Below the pieces are notes generated by a model. That model was not told where the DNA came from, did no database searches, and worked only from the letters and a program-made list of their open reading frames with translations. From Aquarana catesbeiana (lineage: Eukaryota > Chordata > Amphibia > Anura > Ranidae), in the NCBI RefSeq assembly GCF_042186555.1, contig NC_133333.1, positions 69,261,555 to 69,325,554 on the forward strand: a stretch of 64,000 nucleotides of DNA. Direction: 5' to 3'. A program made the position numbers and the translations under genes. Every line of letters starts with the position of its first letter. The stretch's first letter is position 1. This document shows, piece by piece, positions 54,527 through 64,000 of the stretch.

Positions 54527-55085
54527 TGTCAGAGAGCTCACCTTGCTGGTCATGGTATTGGCCGCCTTGGGGAGCACCTGTGAGCGTCGGCGTGCACGTG
54601 GGCGCCGTTGGGCGCCAAGCCGGCCTATTTAGGTTTGTCAGGCACTCTGTTCAGTGCTGACTGATCATCAGCTTCCTGTGCCATAGTTTCTGTTTCCTGT
54701 CTTGTCTTCCTGTTTACCTGATCTCCTGACGATCCGGATTGCCCTTGGATTCTCCTGTTTGCTGCCTGTACCTGACCTTGGCCTGTTTGACTCCGCTTCT
54801 GCCTGCTCCTGTTGTACCTTGCTGCCAGTCTGTTGCCAAACCCTGCTTGTGTCCCGATCTGCCTGTCTTGCTCCTGCTCAGCACCTGTTACCAGTGTTAC
54901 GGACTACTGACCTGTTGTCTGAAGATCATCTCTCATCCTGTACCTGGATCTCTTCAGCAGGCTCTCATACCATTCCGCACTCTCGTGCCTCCTGTCTGCT
55001 CTACCAGGGGCCGTGAGTCGGATAAGTAAGGGAGTCTACCCTCTGCCAAAGCGGATTCATCAGTCTGGTAAGTAAAAGTCTGTCA
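54527..55085 (+). repeat. Chromovirus 1 right LTR
   Basis: TG...CA, 559 bp. It differs from the left LTR by about 16 bases, a 7-bp indel near 54690 and a 1-bp indel near 55028. It starts directly behind the polypurine tract. Confidence 0.95.
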
Positions 55086-55205
55086 CTATAGTGGGTTTTA
55101 ACAGGGGACCACTCACAGATAAGATCTCCCTTTACGCGGATGACACTTTGCTATACCTGGGAGACCTCGATGCTTTCCTTACAAACGTGATGCGGGTAAT
55201 CCAAC

Positions 55206-55712
55206 TGTCACAGACCTAGCCGGGACAGAGGCTGTTGGAGAGGACTGTGTGCAAGCCTGTTGCCTTTTGATTATGGGCCCTGGATTTTCAATGGATTCAT
55301 TCTGTTGGGACACATCCTGTGAGGAGATGCTGGTGTCATCAACCTGTGTTTATGTTAATTGAATGAGCTAATGACATTGTCCTCTATACAATGTAGGAGA
55401 CGGGACGACTGCTATAACTGTGTGAAGCTCGGTGACCACAAGTCTGGGCGAAAGGTCATGTCTCAGTCACCTAGGCTGTATAAAGGATTAGATAATTAGC
55501 TCATGTTAATTAGGTTACGTTTGTATTGTTAGAGTAATCTTCTCCTGTGTATATAAGACTGTATTCTGGTTCTGAATAAAGTCAGTTCTTGGTAGCAACA
55601 AGCAAGTGTCGCCTTGTGTTGTGCTCAGAGAGGTTGGGATATCTGTATACAGACTGGGAGGAAGTGGTATATGACGGAAGCACTCAAGCGGAGTGTGGGA
55701 CGTTCCGTGACA
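55206..55712 (+). mobile_element. Solo LTR of a Gmr1-type retrotransposon
   Basis: It starts TGTCACAGACCTAGCCGGG and ends GTTCCGTGACA, 507 bp, flanked by CCAAC at 55201-55205 and 55713-55717. A TATA box (GTATATAAGA, about 55549-55558) and AATAAA at 55575-55580 mark the promoter and polyadenylation site. CTCATGTTAATTAGGTTA and GTATTGTTAGAGTA are shared with the LTR at 23702-24400. No internal region remains, so it arose by recombination between two LTRs. Confidence 0.93.
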
Positions 55713-57727
55713 CCAACAATTCAGATCCTTATCAGGATTCTCTATCAATTGGAGCAAATCTGTCCTTCTCCCAGTAGATGAGCCAACAAACTCGTTACCG
55801 GCTATTGCGGAATCCCTTAAGGTAGTCTCTTCATTTAAATATTTGGGAGTACAGGTGTCGACTGACCCACTGACATTTTAGAGGACAATCTCTTAACCCT
55901 TTTCAAGAAGCTTCAAATGACGTGTAATACTTGGTGCAAACTTCCATTGTCAGTAATTGGAAGAATAAATGTAATTAAGATGGTTTGGGGACCCCAACTA
56001 TTACACATTATGCGTAATTCTCCGTAGATGGTTCAGCCGTATTGATACTTTGTTCAGGTCTTTGATATGGAAAAAAAAAGTGGCCAGAATAATTCTTTCT
56101 ACTCTGCAGTATGGTAAAGATTGGGGAGGAGCTGCAGTCCCTAACCCTAAACTTTATTTCTATGCCTCTGAACTGCAACAATTAAGTGGTTTTGGGTTAC
56201 TGGGCGAATCTGACTCGGTCGAAAACATGTTGCGGAGTGGAACGCTGAATACCTCGGTGCTGGTGAGTTTGGATGCGGGGTTACCACACCTGCCACAAAC
56301 AGCGCCCACTGTTATTCTTCTGAAAAAACTATGGTCCATGGTCAGGTCTAGTTTGAAGAGCTTGGGATTTTTGGCAGAAACTCCATTATGGGATAACCCG
56401 AACTTGGCAGAATTATACAAGTTGGACGGCTTCCAATCCTGGAGGCTGGCCGGAATTTGTAACATCTCCCAATTGTTTAATCAAAATGTATTAAAATCTT
56501 TTTTGAAACTGCAAACAGAATTTAACCTTCCCAGGCATTAATTCTACAGATACCTTCAGGTACGACATGCTCTCCAGGCCCAAGGTCAGATCTCTACTCT
56601 CTCACTTGCCACTCACTCCCTGATAAACGAAATTTTTTTCAGTCAGGAAAAAAAGGGCCTTATATCTCATGTCTATTCTTTTTTGTTGTCAGCCACACAA
56701 GACACCATGACCCTACCGAGTAGGCGGGGCTGGATAGCGGACTTAGGGGAAGTGAATGACGAAACATGGGACATATGCCTCCAAGCAGGGCCGGTTACCT
56801 CTGTTTCACAATCACACAGACTGTCTCATTTATTTTTGCTGCATAGGGCTTACTGCACACCTGTACAACTACAGCGATGGGGTAGGAGAGACTCTTCTTT
56901 GTGTCCCAAATGTTGTGTGGATCTCTAATTCACCTGATGTGGCATTGCCCCAAACTGCATCGATATTGGGGCAGCGTTACTGAAGCGATTTCCACAGTCT
57001 TTCAGATTAGGGTCCCTTTGGACCCCCTAATATGCATCTTGGGAGCGGTAGATGAGGAGATATATCCCCCCTATTAATATAGTGGTGATCAGATTACTGT
57101 ATCCGGCCCGTAAGATGGTGGCCAGATTTTGGTTATCTTTACATGTTCCAACCAAAAAACAATGGGTAGAACAGGTCAACTATATCCTTATCAGGGAGCA
57201 TTTAACATATCAGCATAGAAATGCATCTCGGAAATTCTATTCCATATGGCAACCCTGGCTGGAAACCCCTGGATTGGCACCCCCACGACTGGTTATGCAT
57301 AGATTACTACAAGTATAAAGGGTACTGACAATCTGGTATGGGGATGAACCTTACCTAAATATGAACCAATGAGGCAGGACAGTAGGTGTATTCATACCTT
57401 GACTAATCGAAGAAGTACTCATATGCTTGAGCAGACTGCGGGCAATGTTGTCTGTTAGATGACCCGTTGTCCATCTGTTGGTTGTGTAGGGTCAGAGAGT
57501 CCCGGCTCTCTTGCACAACACGGCTCTCCTTCTATATGTTAAAACAATTCCTTTTCGATGCCACTGTTGTATTGATCTTTATTTGCACAATGTACATTCT
57601 GTCAAGATGACATATGTAATTTTTGGTGATAAGATTTATACTCTGTCATTTCTGGAGATTTGATGTATACTATGTATCTTGTCTCTGGTGGCACAATAAA
57701 CAAATTTTCTGATTTAAAAAAAAAAAA

Positions 57728-58680
57728 GTTTGAGGTGGAGGGATCCAATCCGTATTGGGCAGAAGCCAACTCCACCCTACCCTCCAACGCCGCAGTGGCA
57801 GCAGTTTTCTGCGCCCTAACCGCCTTGATGGCGGAGATGTAATGGCCCCTTGTGAATGCCTTGAAATTATCCCAGACTATCTCAGGAGAGGATGACCCTT
57901 CATTAGAGTCCCAGTAATCACTTAGGGCTAGGGTGCTTTGTTCTGCTATGTCAGGTTGGGAAATCCATTGTGCAACGAGCCGGAGTAGGTGCACAGGGTG
58001 ATTTTTAGGGGGCTGTGATCAGAGAGACCACTGGGCAAATGGGACGCGTCTAGAACGTCCGTCAACAGAGGGATTAGCAAAAGCATAGTCGATTCTGGAG
58101 GCGGTTTTGTAAGAGGTGGAAAAACAGGAAAAGGTTTTAGTAGATGGGAATTTCCACCTCCAGACTTCTGTGACACATGCAGATAATGCCCAATTTGACA
58201 ACTCTCTAGTGAAGGACTTAGGTGGTGAGGGTCTATCCACATCTGGGGAGAGGATGGCATTAAAGTCACCCAGTAGTAAAATTTTTGCAGGACAGTAGGG
58301 GGTGATCCTCTCCAGTATAGTGTACAAAATTTCAGGCTTAAAGGGCGGCGGGACATAGATACCTGCGAAGACATATCTCTGCTGCCATATTGTGAGTACC
58401 AGTATAAACAAACTTACCCAGTGGATCCATGTGGACCGTGTCTATGACTTATGCACTAAGATGGATACTTCCCTCGCATACGTCGAGTAAGAGGCGTGAA
58501 AAGCTCTCTGTACCCAGGGTCTCTTTAGAGCCATGAGCTTACTGCCCACCAGGTGTGTCTCCTGCAGGACCAAGACAGCTGGACTATGTTGTTTGACATA
58601 TTGAAAAAGAAGCTCCTCTTAAACCTAGAGTTGAGGCCATGCACGTTCCAGGATACCACAGAGAAGGAATCCTGATCACG
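57728..58680 (-). pseudogene. LINE-A ORF2 N-terminal part: endonuclease
   Basis: On the minus strand, SVVSWNVHGLNSRFKR (about 58670-58625) is followed by breaks and AVLVLQETHLVGSKLMAL. The 58411 frame then reads YVFAGIYVPPPFKPEI, ILLLGDFNAILSPDVDR and ASRIDYAFANPS. The last block is in the 57994 frame (HLLRLVAQWISQP, WDNFKAFTRGHYISAIKAV). The asparagine, QETH glutamate, GDFN and RIDY aspartates of the LINE endonuclease are present. At least three frame breaks. It continues at 45972 beyond LINE-B. The 58681-59000 part is the spacer before ORF2. Confidence 0.82.
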
Positions 58681-59000
58681 TGATGCCATAGTCTCTTCAA
58701 CCATAATAAGTAAAGGAGCCTAATAGTATTTGAGCAGATGACACCCGATGAGCAGCAGTGGAGCATGAGCCATTGTATGTGAAACACAAAATACACATAT
58801 AAAAAAACAAACACAACAACTAAACTAGAACTTCCCAAGCACTTACAGGTACAGGTGCTTATCGTACTAATCTCCGCCACCCCCCAAAACATCATGAAGT
58901 CAGGAAGCGGTCTATACCCATAAACAAAAACAATACCTGTAAAGCTAAACCTAATAACTAGGCAAACAAGGGGGAGGAAAGGGATTTTGACGGTGCAAGT

Positions 59001-59249
59001 AGACGAAAAAATCATTTTTCTAAAAAAGCTAATTTTAATTTAACATTTCAAGTTAAAAAACATATAGATAGTACATGGATTCACATAAAATACAGTTTTT
59101 GTACAGTTACAGTGGTCAAACAGAATTTTGAGTGTATTTAATTTTGGGGAGATGATACGGTTGCAAGCATACTAGCCCGACATGTTTCGCTGTGTCGCTT
59201 TATCAAGGGATATGCAAGCCAGAGAAGGTGATATCATCCAACACTCATA
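59001..59249. other. Short AT-rich stretch with a GAAACATGTCGGG phrase (minus)
   Basis: The minus-strand phrase CCTTGATAAAGCGACACAGCG followed by AAACATGTCGGGCTAG resembles the ACGAAACGCGT-type repeat phrases at 4440 and 23180. No coding frame. It ends at the Harbinger copy 2 terminus. Confidence 0.4.
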
Positions 59250-59724
59250 TGCCCCGTACACACGGTCAGACTTTGTTCGGACATTATGACAACAAAATTC
59301 TAGGATTTTGTCAGACGGATGTTGGCTCAAACTTGTTTTGCGTACACACGGTCGCACAAAGTTGTCGGAATTTCCAATCGCCAACAACGCGGTGACGTCA
59401 ACCACGTACGACGAGACTAGAAAAGGCCAGTTCAGACCAAGCGCGGCACCCTTTGGGCTCCTTTTGCTAATCTCGTGTTAGTAAAAGTTTGGTGAGAGAC
59501 GATTCGCGCTTTTTCAGACTCGTGGCTTTCAGATCGTTTTCTGCGGTTCAGTTTGTGCTTGTGGGTTTGTATCTGCTCTTCAGTGCGTGCAAGCAAGTTC
59601 CGCGTGAATTATAGTCATTGTGTTCTTGTTCGTTCGTTACTGTTTTCAGTTCGCTCTTCACAGGCCTTGCTGTTCTTCAGTGCGTTCTGTTACTTCGTTC
59701 TGAGCAGCCGACCGTTTTCTAGCC

Positions 59725-61851
59725 ATGTTGCGTATACGTACTCCTCGTAGAGTTCGTGCTGTGCGGGGGCTTGGTGTTGGGGTCCTGACCTTGACACAAG
59801 TCCAGTCCATGAACAGGGTGGGGAGGAGTTCATGGACCAAGAATTGGTTGCTTCAGCGTGACCAGTTCTCTCATATGCCTTTGCTCCGTGAGAATAATCC
59901 TGATGATTTCAGGAACTTTCTCAGGATGACGGACCCCGTATTTCACAGTTTGTTGGCTTCGCTGACCCCCTATATCAGCAGGCAGGATACCTGCATGAGG
60001 CAAGCCATCACTCTGGAGCAGAGGCTCGTCGCTACCCTGCGGTACTTGGCGACAGGGAGAAGCCTGCAGGACCTCAAGTTCTCGACAGGCATCTCCCCCC
60101 AGGCTCTGGGGATCATTATCCCGGAGACCTGTTCTGCCATCATACAGGTCCTGCAGAAGGAGTATATGAACGTAAGATTTTTATCCTTTAATATCACATT
60201 TTATTGTATTTAATGTTTGATAATGTATTGTATTTCTTTCCTCATTCCCTAATTACCATGATTGTAATATGCTGTGAATGTCCCCTTTGTTCTCATGCAT
60301 GCTGGATTTTTCTTTAATTATTTTTTTAGTCCTTCATACATATTTGCCTTCAATAACCTCCCCAGCATGCTCTCCTGCCCTATATTCACCTCATGTAGTC
60401 ACTTAACAATGTATTTTGTCAGCTCCATAGTAGCGCTTTAAATTCAGGCAGAGTGCCAGAGGCTTTTTTTTGTGGTGTCCTCAAATCATTTTTAGTAACC
60501 CTCCCTCCCCCCAACTGTTAAGACAGCTGATCCCAATTCTCTTTCTATCCTCAATCATCTATCTGCTGACTTTGCCAAACCCATACACACTATACCCATC
60601 TCTTTTGTGGTCAGATGTATGGATGAATTCCCTAAAGCATGTAGTGCAAGGGCCTGCCTGTATATTTCAAATGGTACTGTTTAAAGTTTTTGGATCCTAT
60701 TATTATCTTGACAGGTAATAGCAGAATGTCCAAATGTCCTCAAATGTGTACAGTGTGTATTTATATCTTTAAATTATGACACTTCTTACCTGTCCAGTGG
60801 GCTGCCAATAGTGTAACTAAGGAGGGGCTGTTCCAAGTAATACCCTGTATTTAGGCATTGATCTCTCAATGAAGTGGAGAGGGTTACCTGTCCAAGATCC
60901 CCCCCCCTATAATGTTAGAAATGGCCCATGAGAGGGGGGGGAGGGGGAATATGATAGGTGTACCTTATACTTTGGTGTTGTTAAATTCCCCTTAATAAAT
61001 GCTATCTGGAGGTTGGCCAAGAATGTTTGTGTCTAATCTGCTTGCCATGTTTATGTGCAAAAATACTAATTTTTTTTGTTTTCCTCAACAGTTTCCTTCC
61101 ACGCCACAGGAATGGCAGACTGTGGACTCCCACTTTGCCCAGCGGTGGGACTTTCCTAACTGCGGAGGGGCAATTGATGGGAAACACGTCCACATCGTCC
61201 CACCACCCAACTCGGGGTTGTACTATTTCAACTATAAGGGGTTCAATAGTATTGTGATGTTGGCGGTGGTGTCGGCTAATTACGACTTCTTGTATGTGGA
61301 CGTGGGGAAGAATGGCCGGATGTCCGATGGTGGAGTCATCGCCCAGACGGAGTTCTACAGGCGTCTCCAGAATGGCAGCTTGGACTTGCCACTTTCAGAG
61401 GACAATGTGGAAGGACTCCCATTGGTCTTCGTTGCGGATGAAGCATTTGCGCTGGGGGACCATCTTATGTGGCCATTCCCGATGAGGACCCTCACCCCCG
61501 GAACAGAGGGTTTTTAATTACCGGCTGGCCAGAGCCAGAAGAGTGGTGGAGAACACATTTGGAATCATGGCCAGCCGGTTCCGCCTATTTCTGACACCCA
61601 TCCATATGGCGGAGTATAAACTTAATCATATAATCCCGGCGTGCTGTGTTCTACATAACTTTTTACGCCAACATTCTGCCAACTATGCTGGCTCAGTTGG
61701 GCCTGAGGCCGGAATTCTACATGATACAACCCTGACGGCGCTTGAAAGTGGCCGTCCTGGCTTGCCCTCCCTGAGTGCCCGTGATGTCCGGTTAAGATAC
61801 CTTGAGTTCTTTGCGGGTAGGGGGGCCATCAATATGCCAGACAATTTGTGA
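59725..61851 (+). pseudogene. Harbinger transposase copy 2, one-base frameshift in exon 2
   Basis: Exon 1 59725-60171 (149 codons) ends ATGAAC|GTAAGA. Exon 2 starts at 61092 after CTCAACAG. Compared with copy 1, exon 1 lacks three codons in the LLREIRENNPDD region (now LLRENNPDD). GGAIDGKHVHI and LYVDVGKNGR are intact. An extra C in CACCCCCGGAACAG at about 61495-61500 shifts the frame and gives a stop after PGTEGF. The remaining part, including the RMVENTFGIMASRF block with the last catalytic glutamate, continues in another frame from 61543 to the end MPDNL at 61851. The 920-bp intron aligns with that of copy 1. Confidence 0.92.
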
Positions 61852-61992
61852 AGCATTTATCAAATAAAAAAAAAAAAAGCTAATCTTTGGTGACATTTAC
61901 TGCTTGTGTTTGTTTTAGCTGACCCTGACAGCAATGTGGGGAGTCCTGAAAATGGCGTGATTGTGTAACCTTTTATACAAAGCACTGTTGGG

Positions 61993-62094
61993 TGTTATTT
62001 ACTAAAGGCATAGACACTTTGCACTACAAGTGCACTTGAAACTGCACTGAAACTGCACTTGTAGTGCAAAGAGGATTTGCCCTTAGGAAATAAC
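61993..62094. repeat. Short palindromic repeat in Harbinger copy 2
   Basis: GTTATTTACTAAAGGCA at 61993 pairs with GCCCTTAGGAAATAAC ending at 62094, with inner arms CACTTTGCACTACAAGTGCA and its complement. It is the partner of 14750-14839, with a slightly longer centre. Confidence 0.8.
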
Positions 62095-62448
62095 CCCCAT
62101 TTTCACAGAAAACAACAATTACATCACCACAAAAGTGTTGTAGCGTTGAGACAATAATCCACACATTCTTGATTAACAAACTTTTTAATACCTGCACAAT
62201 CACATGTGCATTTAGAAAAGGTTTTTACAACAAACCAACATGTTTGTTGTATAACAATTTTTGGGGTGGCATTATCAAAAATAAAAATGTCCATTTACGA
62301 TAAAACAGGCCTGTGTAAAACCCAACAAGAAAGACAAAAATCTTGAACTTACAAAGTTCACATATGGTAAAACTTGAAGGCAATATCAGACATGAGTATT
62401 TAGGAACTGTGTTTGATATTGCGTTCGGATGGGGTGAAGTCACCCCTT

Positions 62449-62670
62449 GAAAAGCCAAATTTGGAAGATGCACACCAAATTACGAATGTCAACATGTGCT
62501 AGCTGCCATCACGGGGGATCAAGGGATGTGTTTTAGGGGAGCAACTACTTCCTCACCACTACTTTATTATTGAGGAAGTGGTTGCACCCCCAAAACACGT
62601 CCATTGATCTCCCGTGATGGCAGATAGCACATGTTGACACACTATGTGCATCCTCCAAATTTGGCTTTTC
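62449..62670. repeat. Long palindrome in Harbinger copy 2
   Basis: GAAAAGCCAAATTTGGAAGA at 62449 pairs with TCCAAATTTGGCTTTTC ending at 62670. Inner blocks CATGTGCTAGCTGCCATCACG and CGTGATGGCAGATAGCACATG pair as in copy 1. Confidence 0.85.
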
Positions 62671-62734
62671 GAAACATCGCTAAAACATTTTTAAGATTGT
62701 AGCACACAAAAAAACAAAGTGATTTTGTGGGGTT

Positions 62735-64000
62735 TTAAATTCGACCCAAAACATCAATGATGTTATTATTTTTTAGAATAACATCATTGAGTTTTTTCTT
62801 GAGGTTTTCAAATTCTAAATTACACCCCATGATCTCCCCGATCAGGATCTGTGCACTTTCTGATGTGAAAGGATCTCGATCCACAACATCACGATCACCT
62901 AAAAAGAGAGAAACCAAACAAAAACAGGTATCAAAAATCTGTCGGCATCCATCTCTTACCTGAGTCTGTGGTCGCAGACACTCACCTGTTGTGGTGTCAA
63001 TTTCCACCACGTCTTCTTCCTCCTCCTGCTCAGCTTGGGTTGGGGGTATTTCCCCTTCTTCCAGAGGAGGTGGGTCTCTGGTCTCCTCGGATGAGGGGTG
63101 TCCTCAGAGTCTTTTCTTCCCTATGTAAAACAAAAATGGTATAATTAGCACACAGATATTTGATGGCCGAAACATAAAGATGAAACATTGCATGGTAGTG
63201 GGGTACAATTGTCTATTTGGGCAGAGTTCCAAGATGTAGCATTTTTATTGTCCTTTGTCAAGCTTCAATACTTTACCTGTCTTGTACAAGCTTCACAGAT
63301 GGAGACCCCCCTATAGTATACACTGGAGCACCTGTGTGGGCCCCCTAATAAAAAGGGTGTTCTTGTGTCCCACACTAGTGCTCCAGCGTCCAGATGTGAA
63401 AACAGCTGCTGAGTGTCCTCTCCTTACACAGAATCTAGTTTGCATTTCATTCTAGTAACAAACCCATCTACACAACCAAATATTTTTCATAGAAGTAGGC
63501 CCTAAAAAATGTTGGAAAATGCATATGGCCTAAACAATGGTGTTTTAGAGGCCGAAAGAAAAATGTTTGATACGAACGAATAATGGGCCCATGAACATTA
63601 AAGTTGCCATTTTAAACTGTACAACAATTAAGAAAAGCATATGGAGCAGCACGAACATAATAAAGACAAAAAGAATAGGAACACAGCACAACTACTTACT
63701 TTTTTGCAGCACTCTCCGGATCTTTCTGTACTGCTCGGGCTCTCTTAATTTCAGGTCCGACCACCGCTTCCTGAGCTGATCTTTTGATCGACATACCCCG
63801 ACGTACCCCGAAAGTCCGGTGCAGACTCTTGACCACTTTTGCCATGATCTTGGCCTTTCTGATATTGGGGTTGGGGTAAGGTCCATACTTCCCATCATAG
63901 TCGGCCTTCTTCAGGATGTCGACCATCTCCAACATCTCCCCAAAGGACATATTTGTGGCCTTAAATCTTCTCCTTCTGGATCGGGACATTTCCGGATCCG
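62735..64000 (-). pseudogene. Harbinger Myb/SANT-like gene copy 2, partial and frameshifted
   Basis: On the minus strand exon 1 enters from beyond the window (RSRRRRFKATNMSFGEMLEM from 63989). A tandem duplication of about 10 bp (GGGGTAYGTC) at about 63795-63815 shifts the frame after TFGVRR, so SKDQLRKRWSDLKLRE continues in another frame. The donor AAAAAAG|TAAGT context has one A less than copy 1. Exon 2 lies near 63115-62990 and exon 3 near 62900-62735, ending LKNNNIIDVLGRI. The domain is recognisable, but the gene is broken. Confidence 0.85.

Larger units (their letters stand above)
49681..55085 (+). mobile_element. Chromovirus 1: full-length Ty3/gypsy LTR retrotransposon
   Basis: The left LTR is 49681-50231 and the right LTR 54527-55085. 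Both begin TGTCAGAGAGCTCACC and end AAGTCTGACA or AAGTCTGTCA. The element is flanked by CTATA at 49676-49680 and 55086-55090. A purine tract (AGGGAGGGGGCA) precedes the right LTR. Order: gag, protease, RT, RNase H, integrase, chromodomain. By-eye alignment of the two LTRs shows about 16 substitutions and two indels in 551 bp, near 3 percent. Confidence 0.95.
47700..57318 (+). pseudogene. LINE-B ORF2: endonuclease and reverse transcriptase, interrupted twice
   Basis: The 47705-48955 frame (416 codons) has VVCLQETHILPG, NIYIPPPFS, LIVGDFNNYLDTD, RIDLGLG and SDHSPLCI, plus the linker EGETTGHMLAMMVR. Breaks near 48930 and 49190 lead to PGKSPGSDGLQAEVY, DSNRPISLLRTDVKLLAR, HRDQSGFIPSRS and LSLDAAKAFDSVEWPYLW. 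The RT text SPLLFALALESL runs up to the duplication at 49676. It resumes at 55086 with DKISLYADDTLLYLGD (catalytic DD), is cut again at 55205, and resumes at 55713 with FSINWSKSVLLP. C-terminal parts are in 56050-56541, 56683-56928 and 57052-57318. The lead methionine and first endonuclease block are lost. In addition to the insertions it has at least four frame breaks. Confidence 0.87.
45973..57727 (+). mobile_element. LINE-B: full-length Tx1/L1-like element inserted in LINE-A
   Basis: A leader starting GGGCGTGGCTTGGCAGCGG is followed by ORF1 (46145-47179), ORF2 (47700-57318, interrupted) and a 3' UTR. The tail ends GCACAATAAACAAATTTTC and an (A)12 tail at 57716-57727. The 13-bp duplication AAGTTTGAGGTGG (45961-45973 and 57727-57739) brackets it exactly after the A-run. 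Two LTR insertions, at 49681-55085 and 55206-55712, lie inside ORF2. Without them the LINE is about 5.9 kb. Confidence 0.9.
43837..59000 (-). mobile_element. LINE-A: Tx1/L1-like element on the minus strand, split by LINE-B
   Basis: The ORF2 start and endonuclease lie at 58680-57728. The linker, RT and C-terminal region lie at 45972-43837. The split is flanked by AAGTTTGAGGTGG at 45961-45973 and 57727-57739. The 5' limit (about 59000) and the missing 3' end (lost at 43837 against the chromovirus LTR) are uncertain. Confidence 0.85.
59250..64000. mobile_element. Harbinger copy 2, inverted relative to copy 1, runs off the window
   Basis: It begins TGCCCCGTACACACGG at 59250, matching the complement of copy 1's right end base for base over long stretches. 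It carries the transposase (+) and Myb-like gene (-) in the same relative order, with both internal palindromes. The left flank is ATA. The far end, and any MADF gene, lie beyond 64000. Confidence 0.93.

Noticed and set aside
1..64000. Host protein-coding genes
   Set aside because: Every frame with recognisable motifs belongs to a transposable element; the HARBI1-like and Myb-like genes lie between transposon ends.

Overview
This window is a block of nested transposable elements. It contains no host gene that I can recognise. The mix of families points to an amphibian genome: Tx1/L1-like LINEs, chromodomain Ty3/gypsy elements, a Gmr1-like gypsy element, DIRS, Harbinger and BED-type hAT elements, plus hairpin-rich dispersed repeats. 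Several motifs are, from memory, very abundant in true frogs (Ranidae): the Harbinger ends reading GCCCCGTACACACGGTCGG, and the hairpin chain at 28.98-29.34 kb. The ranid assignment is inference.

Left nest (0.84-19.4 kb). A tandem repeat of about 375 bp is split by a plus-strand LINE (2140-18508) flanked by the 9-bp duplication AGAGTTTGT. The LINE carries a 3'-truncated Gmr1-like retrotransposon on the minus strand (5290-9468), whose gag is itself split by a TTAA-flanked MITE. It also carries a hAT-type MITE (10199-17695, 8-bp duplication CTCTAAAG), and inside that MITE sits a complete Harbinger transposon (10289-17628, 3-bp duplication TCA). This Harbinger is the highlight of the window. It has three open, intron-containing genes: a Myb/SANT-like protein (+), a MADF-domain protein (-) and a DDE transposase (-). 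The first two diverge from a shared promoter region. The Myb-like and transposase genes converge on a long palindrome.

Middle (19.4-30 kb). Unrecognised minus-strand coding remnants (20.2-21.3 kb, and 29.4-30.0 kb with a zinc knuckle) flank a degenerate BED-hAT transposon. The hAT has a TATA/CCAAT-palindrome promoter region, a 16-copy minisatellite and TA microsatellites, and is invaded by a dispersed repeat and a Gmr1-type LTR. Two perfect inverted repeats of 54-56 bp and a chain of nine hairpins lie here.

Right nest (30-59 kb). In order: a chromovirus gag fragment, a LINE with an open ORF1 (30338-36925), a DIRS element with one nonsense codon in its RT ORF (minus, about 36926-41500), and a decayed chromovirus pol (41524-43835). 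Then comes a minus-strand LINE (LINE-A) split by a plus-strand LINE (LINE-B, 45973-57727, duplication AAGTTTGAGGTGG). LINE-B is split by a full-length chromovirus (49681-55085, duplication CTATA) and by a Gmr1-type solo LTR (55206-55712, duplication CCAAC).

Right edge (59.25-64.0 kb). A second Harbinger of the same family lies in the opposite orientation. It is broken by a 1-base insertion in the transposase and a 10-bp duplication in the Myb gene, and it runs off the window.

Coordinates marked 'about' are boundaries I could only place by loss of similarity. All domain calls come from reading motifs by eye; no database search was possible.
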